From positions 1 to 10,201 of the forward strand of contig JASHTP010000531.1 of assembly GCA_030040495.1 (NCBI GenBank): a stretch of 10,201 nt of DNA, given 5' to 3'. The position numbers were made by a program, and so were the translations under genes. The notes beneath the pieces are model-generated. The model was not told the DNA's origin. It ran no database searches and saw only the letters and a list, made by a program, of their open reading frames with translations. The stretch is from Alphaproteobacteria bacterium (GTDB lineage Bacteria > Pseudomonadota > Alphaproteobacteria > ATCC43930 > CGMCC-115725). Every line of letters starts with the position of its first letter. Positions within the stretch are counted from its first letter, which is position 1. Below, piece after piece: positions 1 through 7,521 of the stretch.

Positions 1-1609
1 TGAGCAGGTATTTTCGCATCCGTCCTTTGAGCTTGAGCGTCGGCGGCAGGCGGCGGACGAAGTCCACGAGATCGTTGTCGAGGAAGGCGGCGCGCGTCTC
101 GAGCCCGTTCATCATGCTGGCGCGGTCGACCTTGGCGAGGATGTCGTCGGGCAGGTAGAGCCTCGTGTAGAACTCCATGGCGCGGTCGGCGAGGTGCGGC
201 GAGGCCGAGCCGCGCCAGACGGCGAGCGCCTCGCTGTAGAGCTCCTCGACGTCGATCCTCTCCTCGAACAGCTCCGCCATCGCCTCGGGGCCGAGCGGCG
301 CGAGCCAGAGCGGATGCCACAGCTCCGGCGGATGTCCGACGCCGCCGAGCGCGCGCCGCAGCTTGAAGTCGAGGCTCATGTTGCGCGCCGAGAGCGGCAG
401 CAGATCGACGAGGCGCCGCAGGCCGCGATGGAGCGCCCCCGGCACGGAGGCGCGGTAGAGCGCGGCCAGGCGCAGCGCGGCGAAGGTGTCGTAGCCGGCG
501 AAGAGCTCGTCGCCGCCGTCGCCGGACAGCGCCACCGTGACCTGGCGCCGGGCGAAGCGGCAGAGGAGATAGGTCGGCAGCAGGGAGGCATCGCCCAGCG
601 GCTCGTCGAGCCGGCCGAGCACCGCCGGAATGAGCGCGCGGGCGGCGTCCATGGTGAGCATCTCCTCATGGTGCCGCGTGCCGAGATGGCGGGCCATGCG
701 CCGCGCCGCTGCGGATTCGTCATAGCTCGGCTCGACGAAGCCGATGGCGAAGCTGTCGATCGAGCCGGCGCCGCGGGCGCGCGCGGCGGCGGCGGCGACG
801 GCGCTGGAGTCGACGCCGCCGCTGAGGAAGATGCCGAGCGGGACGTCGCTCATCAGCCGGCGCTCGACCGCGCGCTGCAGCAGCGCGCCGAGCTCGTCGG
901 CCGCGCGTTGCTCCGGCATGTCGCCGCCGGGCTCGATGGCGAAGCGCCAATAGCTCCCGGTCTCGACTTCGCCGGTATCGAGCCGGTAGCGCAGCCAGCC
1001 GCCGCCGGGCAGCTTCTGCGCGCCGCTCCAGAAGGCGGTCGGTGCCGGAATGAAGCCGTAGGCCAGCAGCTTCATCAGGGCGCGCCGGTCGGGGCGGGCG
1101 GCGAATTGGCGGTGCTTCGCCAGCGCCTGCAGTTCCGAGGCAAAGAGGAAGAGATCCTTTCCCCGCGCCCAGTAGAGCGGCTTCTCGCCGAAGCGATCGC
1201 GCGTCAGGAAGAGGCGGCGGCGCGGGCGATCCCAGAGCGCCAGCGCGAACATGCCGTTGAGCCTCTCCGGCAGCGCCTCGCCCCACTCCTCATAGCCGTG
1301 CAGCAGGACCTCGGTGTCGCTGTGATCGCTGCGGAAGCGGTGGCCGCGCGCCTGGAGCTCGGCGCGCAGCTCGAGGTGATTGTAGATCTCGCCGTTGAAG
1401 ACGACGGCGATCGTCCCGTCCTCGTTCCACATCGGCTGCGCGCCGCCTTCGATGTCGATGATCGAGAGCCGGCGATGGCCGAGGAAGACGGGATGGGAAG
1501 GATCGGCGTAGAGTCCTTCGCCGTCGGGACCGCGATGGGCGAGCGCCCGCGTCATCGCCGCGAGATCGGCCAGCTCGCCGGCTCCGGCGAATCCTGCCAG
1601 CCCGCACAT
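1..1609 (-). CDS. asnB: Asparagine synthase (glutamine-hydrolysing), partial at the left edge
   Basis: Class II glutamine amidotransferase/asparagine synthase: it hydrolyses glutamine and uses the ammonia, with ATP, to amidate aspartate or, in envelope-glycan homologues, another carboxylate. Translation begins MCGLAGF, so Cys2 is the N-terminal nucleophile after Met removal. HRGPDGEG (residues 25-32), GHRRLSIID (44-52) and FNGEIYN (71-77) mark the Ntn glutaminase domain. SGGVDSS (263-269) is the ATP pyrophosphatase loop, and GDGGDELFAGYD follows near residue 365. 536 residues are present. The frame is open to the window edge and ends in a K-Y-L-L segment usual near residue 530 of this family, so only the C-terminal tail is missing. 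The ATG lies 2 nt past the TAG of the upstream glycosyltransferase and has no clear Shine-Dalgarno, suggesting translational coupling. Being last in an operon with glycosyltransferases, it could amidate a sugar instead of making free asparagine. The family is certain; the substrate is not. Confidence 0.95.
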   Translation of the reverse strand, partial: MCGLAGFAGAGELADLAAMTRALAHRGPDGEGLYADPSHPVFLGHRRLSIIDIEGGAQPMWNEDGTIAVVFNGEIYNHLELRAELQARGHRFRSDHSDTEVLLHGYEEWGEALPERLNGMFALALWDRPRRRLFLTRDRFGEKPLYWARGKDLFLFASELQALAKHRQFAARPDRRALMKLLAYGFIPAPTAFWSGAQKLPGGGWLRYRLDTGEVETGSYWRFAIEPGGDMPEQRAADELGALLQRAVERRLMSDVPLGIFLSGGVDSSAVAAAAARARGAGSIDSFAIGFVEPSYDESAAARRMARHLGTRHHEEMLTMDAARALIPAVLGRLDEPLGDASLLPTYLLCRFARRQVTVALSGDGGDELFAGYDTFAALRLAALYRASVPGALHRGLRRLVDLLPLSARNMSLDFKLRRALGGVGHPPELWHPLWLAPLGPEAMAELFEERIDVEELYSEALAVWRGSASPHLADRAMEFYTRLYLPDDILAKVDRASMMNGLETRAAFLDNDLVDFVRRLPPTLKLKGRMRKYLL

Positions 1610-1611
1610 CC

Positions 1612-2589
1612 CTATTCGATGTTGATGAGCGTCTTGACCGCGTAGACGCGCTTGTCCTGGGACTCGAAATAGGTGCGCACCATCAGCTCGGCGAGCAGCC
1701 CCATCAGCACCGCGAGCACGCCGGTGACGTAGAGCATGGTGACGACCACCGGCAGCGGCGTCAGGATGAAGGAGCGATGGTCGACGAATTTGAGCCAGAA
1801 CATCCAGGCCGCCGCGGCCGTGCCGCCGAAGATGCTGAGCAAGCCGAAGCCGCCGAAGACATAGATGGGCTTGGTCAGATAGCGGTCGAGGAAGCGCACA
1901 ACGGCGATGTCGAGCAGCACCTTGGCGATGCGCGCGAGGCCGTATTTCGAGGCGCCGTGCAGCCGCGGGCGGTGGTTCACCGGAAGCTCGGCGATGCGGC
2001 CGCCGAACCAGGTGGTGTAGATCGGGATGAAGCGGTGCATCTCGCCGTAAAGCCGGACGCCCTTGATCACCTCGCGGCGATAGGCCTTGAGCGAGCAGCC
2101 ATAGTCGTGGAGCTTGACGCCGGAGATGGCGGAGATGAGCCGGTTCGCCACCATGCTCGGGAATCTGCGGGTCGCCGCATGGTCCTTGCGATCCTGGCGC
2201 CAGCCCGAAACCACGTCATAGCCCTTGTCGAGCTCGGCGATGAGGCGCGGTATGTCGACCGGATCGTTCTGGCCGTCGCCGTCCATGGCGATCAGGATCG
2301 ACCCCGTCGCGTAGTCGATGCCCGCCATCATGGCCGCGGTCTGGCCGTAATTGCGCAGCAGCTGCACCACCTTGACCCGGCGGTCGCTCGCGGCGAGAGC
2401 GGTCACCAGCGCCGGCGTCGAATCCTGGCTGCCATCGTCGACGAACAGGATCTCGTAAGGCCGCGCCAGCGCGCGCATCACCGCGCTGAGCTCCGCGTAG
2501 AGCGGCCCGACATTCTCGGCCTCGTCGTGCACGGGAATGATGACGGACAATTCGCAGGGCTCGGCGGCGGCGAGGGGAGCGGCACGCAT
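1612..2589 (-). CDS. Glycosyltransferase family 2, polyprenyl-phosphate sugar synthase type
   Basis: Predicted to transfer a sugar from a nucleotide donor to a polyprenyl phosphate at the inner face of the cytoplasmic membrane (DPM1/ArnC/GtrB-like family). The 325-residue protein has the GT-A nucleotide-sugar fold: SVIIPVHDEAEN (15-26), FVDDGS (49-54), NYGQTAAMMAGIDYA (80-94) and the metal-binding D-G-D at 103-105 within AMDGDGQNDP. Two hydrophobic helices follow at about 242-266 and 279-303, the arrangement seen in ArnC/GtrB-type enzymes. The start is the ATG at 2589, eight nt after the stop of the upstream membrane protein. An upstream extension of the frame to 2823 is antisense noise inside that neighbour. 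No Shine-Dalgarno is visible, so coupling is likely. The sugar (mannose, glucose, a GlcNAc derivative or aminoarabinose) cannot be read from sequence. Confidence 0.93.
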   Translation of the reverse strand: MRAAPLAAAEPCELSVIIPVHDEAENVGPLYAELSAVMRALARPYEILFVDDGSQDSTPALVTALAASDRRVKVVQLLRNYGQTAAMMAGIDYATGSILIAMDGDGQNDPVDIPRLIAELDKGYDVVSGWRQDRKDHAATRRFPSMVANRLISAISGVKLHDYGCSLKAYRREVIKGVRLYGEMHRFIPIYTTWFGGRIAELPVNHRPRLHGASKYGLARIAKVLLDIAVVRFLDRYLTKPIYVFGGFGLLSIFGGTAAAAWMFWLKFVDHRSFILTPLPVVVTMLYVTGVLAVLMGLLAELMVRTYFESQDKRVYAVKTLINIE

Positions 2590-2597
2590 GGCGCGAA

Positions 2598-4007
2598 CTA
2601 TGCGGCATCGCCGCCGAAAGCGCCACCGCCTTCCGCCTTCCCTCGCCGCAGCCAGAGCAGGTTGGCGATGGCGAACAGGATGGCGAAAGGCAGCACCGGC
2701 GCCATGTATCGGGTCTCGATATGGACCATGGCGTAGACCGCGAACCAGCCGAGATAGAGCAGCCATAGCGCCAGGCCCGCCCGCGCCACCGCCGAGCTTC
2801 TTCCGTCGCGCCAGGCGCGCCACGGCGTCGTCAGCAGGAAGGCGGCGAAGAGGCTCACCGACACCACTCGGAACAGCTGGCTCAGCAGGTAGAAGGGCAG
2901 CATGCGCCAGTCGGCGGCGACGGACTTCCAGCGGCCAAGCTCGCTCGGCCGTCCGGTCGCCCAGAGGATGTATTCGCGCACGGCATCGATCGGACGGAAG
3001 AACAGAAATGTCTGATTGGCGCGCAGATTGGCCAGAACGGTGCGCGCCATGGCCGCCGGATGCCCGCGCCAGGCGGCGAAATATTCGCGGTAGGCGGCGG
3101 CCGAGATCTCCGGCGCGGTCATGTGCCAGGTGCCGAAGAGACGCTGGTCGATGTCGAGGACGTCGGCGAAATCATGATGCTTGATGGTCTGGCGCGCCGC
3201 CTGGTCGAGCGGCGAAGTGCCGGCGAAGATCGCGGGATCGCGCGCCGAGGCCAGGACCACCGGCTGGAGCAGCGTCGTCTCGCCTCCGGTGGTGACGAAA
3301 GCAGTGCCGGCGCGCTGCCGGTTCCAGGCGCTGTAGGCGACGATCGTCGCGGCGAGCGGCAGCAGCGCCAAGGCGGCCACCGCAAGGCGTCGCTTCCCGC
3401 CGGCGGCGAGCGCCAGCAGCGGCAGCATCGGCAGCCAGAGATAGACGAGCGCCTCGCGCAGCAGGAAGGCGGCGGCGAGCAGCAGCCCCGCGCCCAGCGC
3501 CGCCCAGGCGCCGACCGGCCGTCCCGACAGCGCCGGCCGCAGCAGCGCGGTGATCGCCAGGATGACCAGCGACGCATGCAGGCTGTCGGAAAGCATCGTG
3601 GCGTCAAGGACCAGCGACGAGCTCGTCGCGATCGCGACCAGGGCGAAGAGCAGGGCGCCGGCCGACAGGCCGAGCGGCGTGCGCAAGGCGCAAAGCCGGA
3701 ACAGGACGAGAAGCGCGAGGGCGATCTGGACGAGCGCCAGGAGCCAGGTCCAGCCGGTGCCGGCGAGGAGGCGGGCCGCGCTGATCAGCAAGGGATAGCC
3801 CATCATGCGGAATGCGAGCACCGGGATCGCTGCAGCGTGGATGCCGGCGTCGCGAAGCCAGGCGCCGCCCGCGAGCATGGCGTCGCTGTATGCGATATAG
3901 CCCGCGCTGTCCGGCGCCGGGATCGGATCGAAGATTGCCAGCAGCGTCAGCTTCGCCGCGAGGATCGCGGCCAGGACGAGAAGGTATCGAGGCGCGCTGG
4001 CGGGCAT
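2598..4007 (-). CDS. Polytopic membrane protein, GT-C (ArnT/PMT-like) glycosyltransferase candidate
   Basis: 469 residues with many hydrophobic segments, beginning with a membrane helix at about 8-26. Right after it is APDSAGYIAYSDAML (31-45), resembling the first-loop Asp motif of GT-C enzymes (D-S-x-x-Y). Near the C-terminus HIETRYMAPVLPF followed by a last helix matches the H-x-x-x-RY-x-x-P-x-x-P pattern of ArnT/RgtABCD-like proteins. A soluble loop of roughly 100 residues precedes the last helices. GT-C enzymes use polyprenyl-phosphate sugars on the outer membrane face, which fits the GT2 encoded next door. The ATG at 4007 lies 14 nt after the pyrC stop. The Shine-Dalgarno is weak, and a TTG or CTG a few codons upstream is possible. 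The family is recognised from motifs and topology only; acceptor and sugar are unknown. Confidence 0.85.
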   Translation of the reverse strand: MPASAPRYLLVLAAILAAKLTLLAIFDPIPAPDSAGYIAYSDAMLAGGAWLRDAGIHAAAIPVLAFRMMGYPLLISAARLLAGTGWTWLLALVQIALALLVLFRLCALRTPLGLSAGALLFALVAIATSSSLVLDATMLSDSLHASLVILAITALLRPALSGRPVGAWAALGAGLLLAAAFLLREALVYLWLPMLPLLALAAGGKRRLAVAALALLPLAATIVAYSAWNRQRAGTAFVTTGGETTLLQPVVLASARDPAIFAGTSPLDQAARQTIKHHDFADVLDIDQRLFGTWHMTAPEISAAAYREYFAAWRGHPAAMARTVLANLRANQTFLFFRPIDAVREYILWATGRPSELGRWKSVAADWRMLPFYLLSQLFRVVSVSLFAAFLLTTPWRAWRDGRSSAVARAGLALWLLYLGWFAVYAMVHIETRYMAPVLPFAILFAIANLLWLRRGKAEGGGAFGGDAA

Positions 4008-4021
4008 CGGCGAGGGCGGCT

Positions 4022-5062
4022 TCAGGGCAGCAGCCGCCAGGCGATCTCCTCGCCGGCGAGGAACGGGCGCAGCGGCCCCGCCGCCGTCGGCACCGTCGCC
4101 GGCACGCGCCACGGGCGGCGCGCCAGCGTGATCCGCCGCTCGTTGGCGGGCATGCCGTAGAAGCGGGGTCCGTTCAGCGACGCGAAAGCCTCGAAGCGGT
4201 CGAGCGCCTTTTCCTCGGCGAACACCTGGGCATAGATCTCGAGCGCCGCCGGCGCGGCGAAGATGCCGGCGCAGCCGCAGTCGCGCTCCTTGTCGGCGAT
4301 CGGATGCGGCGCGGTGTCGGTGCCGAGGAAGAATTTGGCGTTGCCCGACGTGGCGGCGCGGCGCAGCGCCAGGCGATGCGTCTCGCGCTTGGCCACCGGC
4401 AGGCAATACATATGCGGCCTGAGCCCGCCGGCGAAGAGCGCGTTGCGGTTGATCAGGAGATGGTGCGCGGTGACGGTGGCGGCGAGCGTCTCTCCGGCGG
4501 CGGCGACGAAATCGGCCGCTTCCTTGGTGGTGATGTGCTCGAGCACGATCTTGAGCTGCGGCAGGCGGCGGATCAGCGGCGCGAGCACGCGCTCGATGAA
4601 AACCGCCTCGCGGTCGAAGACGTCGATGTCGGGATCGGTCACCTCGCCATGGACGAGGAGCGGCATGCCGAGCGCCGCCATGCGCTCGAGCACGCGATAT
4701 GTCCGGGCGATGTCGGTGACGCCTTGCGCCGAGTTGGTGGTGGCGTGGGCGGGATAGAGCTTCACCGCGGCGAAGATGCCGGCGCGGAAGCCGCGCTCGA
4801 TCTCGGCGGGGTCGCTGTCGTCGGTGAGGTAGGCGGTCGTCAGCGGCGTGAAATCGAGCCCCGGCGGCAGCGCCGCCAGGATGCGGCCGCGATAGGCCTC
4901 CGCCGCCGCCACGCTCGTCACCGGCGGCACCAGGTTCGGCATGATGATGGCGCGCGCGAAGGCGCGGGCGGTGAAGGGCAGGACCGCCTGCAGCAGCGCG
5001 CCGTCGCGCAGATGGACGTGCCAGTCGTCGGGACGGCGCAGAGTGACGGTGTCGCTGCTCAA
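4022..5062 (-). CDS. pyrC: Dihydroorotase (PyrC, E. coli-type)
   Basis: Catalyses reversible cyclisation of N-carbamoyl-L-aspartate to dihydroorotate, the third step of de novo pyrimidine synthesis, in the cytoplasm. Zinc ligands and catalytic residues are intact: H15 and H17 in DDWHVHLRDG, carbamylated Lys K101 in KLYPAHATTNS, H138 in LLVHGE, H176 in VLEHITT, and the catalytic Asp D249 in LGTDTAPH. These sit one residue before their E. coli PyrC equivalents. I place the start at TTG 5062, giving 346 residues (E. coli 348). AAGGGAAAG lies 8 nt upstream, and the alternative GTG at 5119 overlaps the likely -10 element of its own promoter. It leads an operon with two glycosyltransferases and asnB. 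Confidence 0.96.
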   Translation of the reverse strand: MSSDTVTLRRPDDWHVHLRDGALLQAVLPFTARAFARAIIMPNLVPPVTSVAAAEAYRGRILAALPPGLDFTPLTTAYLTDDSDPAEIERGFRAGIFAAVKLYPAHATTNSAQGVTDIARTYRVLERMAALGMPLLVHGEVTDPDIDVFDREAVFIERVLAPLIRRLPQLKIVLEHITTKEAADFVAAAGETLAATVTAHHLLINRNALFAGGLRPHMYCLPVAKRETHRLALRRAATSGNAKFFLGTDTAPHPIADKERDCGCAGIFAAPAALEIYAQVFAEEKALDRFEAFASLNGPRFYGMPANERRITLARRPWRVPATVPTAAGPLRPFLAGEEIAWRLLP

Positions 5063-5117
5063 GAGCCGGTCTTTCCCTTGCCCTGGGCGCGCCCGGCGGA
5101 GGCGGGCGGCGGGCGTC

Positions 5118-5147
5118 ACGTTAGTCGGCCGGAAGCCGGCTTGCCAA
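5118..5147 (-). promoter_or_regulatory. Candidate sigma-70 promoter of the pyrC operon
   Basis: On the minus strand TTGGCA (5147-5142) is followed after 18 nt by TAACGT (5123-5118). This is five of six matches to the -35 consensus and three of six to the -10. It would start transcription near 5110, leaving a leader of about 48 nt before the TTG start. It also makes the upstream in-frame GTG (5119) unusable because that codon lies in the -10 element. No attenuator-like hairpin with a T-run is visible in the leader. Confidence 0.45.
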
Positions 5148-5163
5148 GGGCGCCTGCGGTCGG

Positions 5164-5192
5164 GTGACGCTTGCCGGCGGGCTTGCTATATC
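5164..5192 (+). promoter_or_regulatory. Candidate sigma-70 promoter of the thiolase operon
   Basis: GTGACG (5164-5169), a 17-nt spacer, then TATATC (5187-5192), a fair match to the relaxed promoters of alphaproteobacteria. Transcription would begin near 5199, about 25 nt upstream of the thiolase ATG. It is divergent from the pyrC promoter, with the two -35 boxes about 16 nt apart, so one regulator bound between them could affect both operons. Confidence 0.5.
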
Positions 5193-5223
5193 TAGCGGCG
5201 GAGCACCGGGATCGGAGGATCAC

Positions 5224-6387
5224 ATGACCGCCTGCATCGTCGGCTGGGCCCATTCGCGCTTCGGCAAGCTCGAGGAGGATCTGGAATCGCTGATCGTCAA
5301 GGTCGCGGTCGAGGCGATCCGCGATGCCGGCATGGAGCCGCGCGACATCGACCAGATCTTCCTCGGCACGATGAATGCCGGCTTCCAGCGCCAGGAGTTC
5401 CCGGCCTCGCTGGTGCTGCAGGCCGATCCCGCCTTGCGCTTCAAGCCGGCGACCCATGTCGAGAATGCCTGCGCCACCGGCTCGGCGGCGATCCATCAGG
5501 GGCTCAACGCCATCGCCGCCAAGCGCGCGCGCAACGTCCTCGTCGTCGGCGTCGAGAAGATGACCGAGGTGACGGGGCCGCAGGTCGGCGAGATCCTGAT
5601 CAAGGCCTCCTACATCAAGGAGGAGGGCGCCACCGAAGGCGGCTTCGCCGGCGTCTTCGGCCGCGTCGCCCAGATGTATTTCCAGCGCTACGGCGACAAG
5701 TCGGACGCGCTCGCCCGCATCGCCGCCAAGAACCACAAGAACGGCGCGCAAAACAAGCTGGCGCAGCTGCAGAAGGATCTCGGCTACGAGTTCTGCCGCA
5801 CCGTCTCCGACAAGAACCCGCTGGTCGCGGGCCCGCTGCGCCGCACCGACTGCTCGCTGGTCTCCGACGGCGCGGCGGCGGTGGTGCTGACCGACGTCGA
5901 GACGGCGCTCACCTGCGGCAAGGCGGTGGTGTTCCGCGCCGCCGAGCAGGTCAACGACTTCCTGCCGATGAGCCGGCGCGACATCGTGGCGTTCGAAGGG
6001 CCCGAGCTCGCCTTCAAGCGCGCGCTGGGATCGGCGAAGATCGGTCTCGACGATCTCGACTTCGCCGAGGTGCATGACTGCTTCACCATCGCCGAGCTGC
6101 TGATCTACGAGGCGATCGGCCTCACGCCCAAAGGGCAGGGCGAGCGCGCCATCGTCGAAGGCTGGGTCGAGAAGGACGGCAAGCTGCCGATCAATCCCTC
6201 GGGCGGACTCAAGGCGAAAGGCCATCCGGTCGGCGCCACCGGCGTCTCGATGCATGTGCTCGCCTCGATGCAGCTCACCGGCACGGCGGGCGGCATCCAG
6301 GTCAAGGAGCCGAAGCTCGGCGCGATCTTCAACATGGGCGGCGCGGCGGTCGCGAACTACGCCAGCGTGCTCGAGCGGCTGCGCTGA
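5224..6387 (+). CDS. Thiolase family protein (SCP-x-like acetyl-CoA acyltransferase)
   Basis: Predicted cytosolic thiolase, making or cleaving a 3-ketoacyl-CoA with CoA. Start: GGAGG at 5214-5218 lies 5 nt before the ATG, giving 387 residues, the usual thiolase length. The nucleophile is C83 in VENACATGSAA. The C-terminal half has EVHDCFTIAEL (H284, C286) and GGLKAKGHPVGATG (H334). The H-D-C-F block and the terminal G-G-A-A-V-A-N-Y, in place of the classical C-A-G-G-G-Q-G of biosynthetic thiolases, place it in the SCP-x-like branch. Members act on branched, sterol-side-chain or other unusual acyl-CoAs, and many have no assigned substrate. The next gene starts 13 nt downstream on the same strand and encodes an acrylyl-CoA reductase-like enzyme, so the pair is probably one transcript. 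PhbA-like acetoacetyl-CoA thiolase is less likely. Confidence 0.92.
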   Translation: MTACIVGWAHSRFGKLEEDLESLIVKVAVEAIRDAGMEPRDIDQIFLGTMNAGFQRQEFPASLVLQADPALRFKPATHVENACATGSAAIHQGLNAIAAKRARNVLVVGVEKMTEVTGPQVGEILIKASYIKEEGATEGGFAGVFGRVAQMYFQRYGDKSDALARIAAKNHKNGAQNKLAQLQKDLGYEFCRTVSDKNPLVAGPLRRTDCSLVSDGAAAVVLTDVETALTCGKAVVFRAAEQVNDFLPMSRRDIVAFEGPELAFKRALGSAKIGLDDLDFAEVHDCFTIAELLIYEAIGLTPKGQGERAIVEGWVEKDGKLPINPSGGLKAKGHPVGATGVSMHVLASMQLTGTAGGIQVKEPKLGAIFNMGGAAVANYASVLERLR

Positions 6388-6400
6388 GCGGGGACGCGCC

Positions 6401-7393
6401 ATGGGCCAGGTGAAGGCGCTGGTGCTGCGCGAGGCCGAGGGCAAGGTCCGCGCCGCGATCGAGCGCGTCGAGGAAAGCGCCTTGCCGGCGGGCGAGGTCA
6501 CGGTCGCGGTCGAGTATTCGACGCTCAACTACAAGGACGGGCTGATCCTGAACGGCCTGGGCCGGCTGGTGCGCACCTATCCGCATGTGCCCGGCATCGA
6601 TCTCGCCGGCACGGTCGAGCGCTCCGACGCGCCCGACTACAAGCCCGGCGACAAGGTGCTGCTCACCGGCTGGCGCGTCGGCGAGGTGCAGTGGGGCGGC
6701 TATGCCGAGAAGGCGCGCGTCAAGGCGGCGCATCTCGTCAAGCTCCCGGACGGGCTCACCGCCAAGCGCGCCATGGCGATCGGCACCGCCGGCTTCACCG
6801 CCATGCTGGCGGTGATGGCGCTCGAGCAGCACGGGCTCGCGCCGGGCAACGGCGAGGTGCTGGTGACCGGCGCGGCCGGCGGCGTCGGCAGCGTCGCGAT
6901 CGCGGTGCTGGCGAAGCTCGGCTATCGCGTCATCGCCTCGACCGGCCGGCCCGAGCAGCATGATTATCTCACCGGCCTCGGTGCCGCCGGCTTTCTCGAT
7001 CGCGCCGAGCTGGCGAAGCCGCCGGCGCGCCCGCTCGACAGCGAGCGCTGGGCCGGCGCCGTCGACGCGGTCGGCAGCACCACGCTGGCGAGCCTGCTCA
7101 CCCAGCTCAAATACGGCGCCAGCGTCGCCGCCTGCGGCCTTGCCGGCGGCAGCGACCTGCCGGCGAGCGTCGTTCCGTTCCTGTTGCGCGGCGTCAATCT
7201 GCTCGGCATCGACAGCGTGATGTGCCCGGTCGACCGCCGCCGGGCGGCCTGGTCGCGGCTCGCCCGCGATCTGCCGATGGCCAAGCTCGACGCGCTCACC
7301 GAGACGGTGCCGCTCGAGGCGCTGCCCGAGCTCGGCCAGAAGATCCTCAAGGGCGCCGTGCGCGGCCGGGTCGTGGTCGATCTCCGGAGCTGA
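6401..7393 (+). CDS. acuI: Acrylyl-CoA reductase (NADPH) / YhdH-YhfP family oxidoreductase
   Basis: Medium-chain dehydrogenase/reductase of 330 residues, close to E. coli YhdH/AcuI (324). The N-terminal half has the family signature: VEYSTLNYKDGL followed by PHVPGIDLAGTV and PGDKVLLTGW. VTGAAGGVGSVAI holds the nucleotide-binding Rossmann turn (G157-G163), followed by VIASTGRPEQ, a likely NADPH-phosphate contact. Zinc-binding cysteines of alcohol dehydrogenases are absent, as expected for this quinone-oxidoreductase-like branch. AcuI reduces acryloyl-CoA to propionyl-CoA in DMSP and 3-hydroxypropionate metabolism and detoxifies acryloyl-CoA in many bacteria. It follows the thiolase by 13 nt, and the ATG lacks a strong Shine-Dalgarno, so coupling is possible. 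The subfamily call is strong; the in vivo substrate is inferred. Confidence 0.9.
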   Translation: MGQVKALVLREAEGKVRAAIERVEESALPAGEVTVAVEYSTLNYKDGLILNGLGRLVRTYPHVPGIDLAGTVERSDAPDYKPGDKVLLTGWRVGEVQWGGYAEKARVKAAHLVKLPDGLTAKRAMAIGTAGFTAMLAVMALEQHGLAPGNGEVLVTGAAGGVGSVAIAVLAKLGYRVIASTGRPEQHDYLTGLGAAGFLDRAELAKPPARPLDSERWAGAVDAVGSTTLASLLTQLKYGASVAACGLAGGSDLPASVVPFLLRGVNLLGIDSVMCPVDRRRAAWSRLARDLPMAKLDALTETVPLEALPELGQKILKGAVRGRVVVDLRS

Positions 7394-7449
7394 GCCGGGC
7401 CGGCCCGCGGGCGGCCGATCGCTACAATTTTATGCGAATTGGCCGGAGG

Positions 7450-7465
7450 TTAGCGCCGGCTTAAC
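7450..7465 (+). promoter_or_regulatory. CtrA-like binding motif upstream of the response regulator
   Basis: TTAG-N7-TTAAC, one mismatch from the alphaproteobacterial CtrA consensus TTAA-N7-TTAAC, 57 nt before the response regulator ATG. The match is seen directly; occupancy by CtrA is inference. The same 128-nt intergenic stretch holds TACAAT (7423-7428), a possible -10, but no good -35 accompanies it. The GC-rich imperfect dyad just after the acuI stop (about 7397-7417) has no T-run, so it is not called a terminator. Confidence 0.4.
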
Positions 7466-7521
7466 AAAGCCTTATCGGTTCGGCGCGAGGATGCACGGGC
7501 AAAAATGCACGTGCGCGGGAA

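Noticed and set aside
194..1645. 483-residue plus-strand open frame
   Set aside because: It is antisense to asnB, which shows intact catalytic motifs in the other strand. The translation is low-complexity Arg/Ala/Glu, a usual shadow in GC-rich DNA.
2590..2823. N-terminal extension of the GT2 gene to 2823
   Set aside because: It overlaps the end of the membrane protein gene. The GT2 fold starts right after ATG 2589.
3060..5167. Long plus-strand frames of 366 and 451 residues
   Set aside because: These are antisense to the GT-C candidate and pyrC, Arg/Glu/Gln-rich, with no domain signature.
5116..6528. 470-residue minus-strand open frame
   Set aside because: It lies opposite the thiolase and the start of acuI, has no recognisable motif, and has the composition of an antisense shadow.
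7394..7420. GC-rich dyad after acuI as a terminator
   Set aside because: The stem is imperfect and no T-run follows it.
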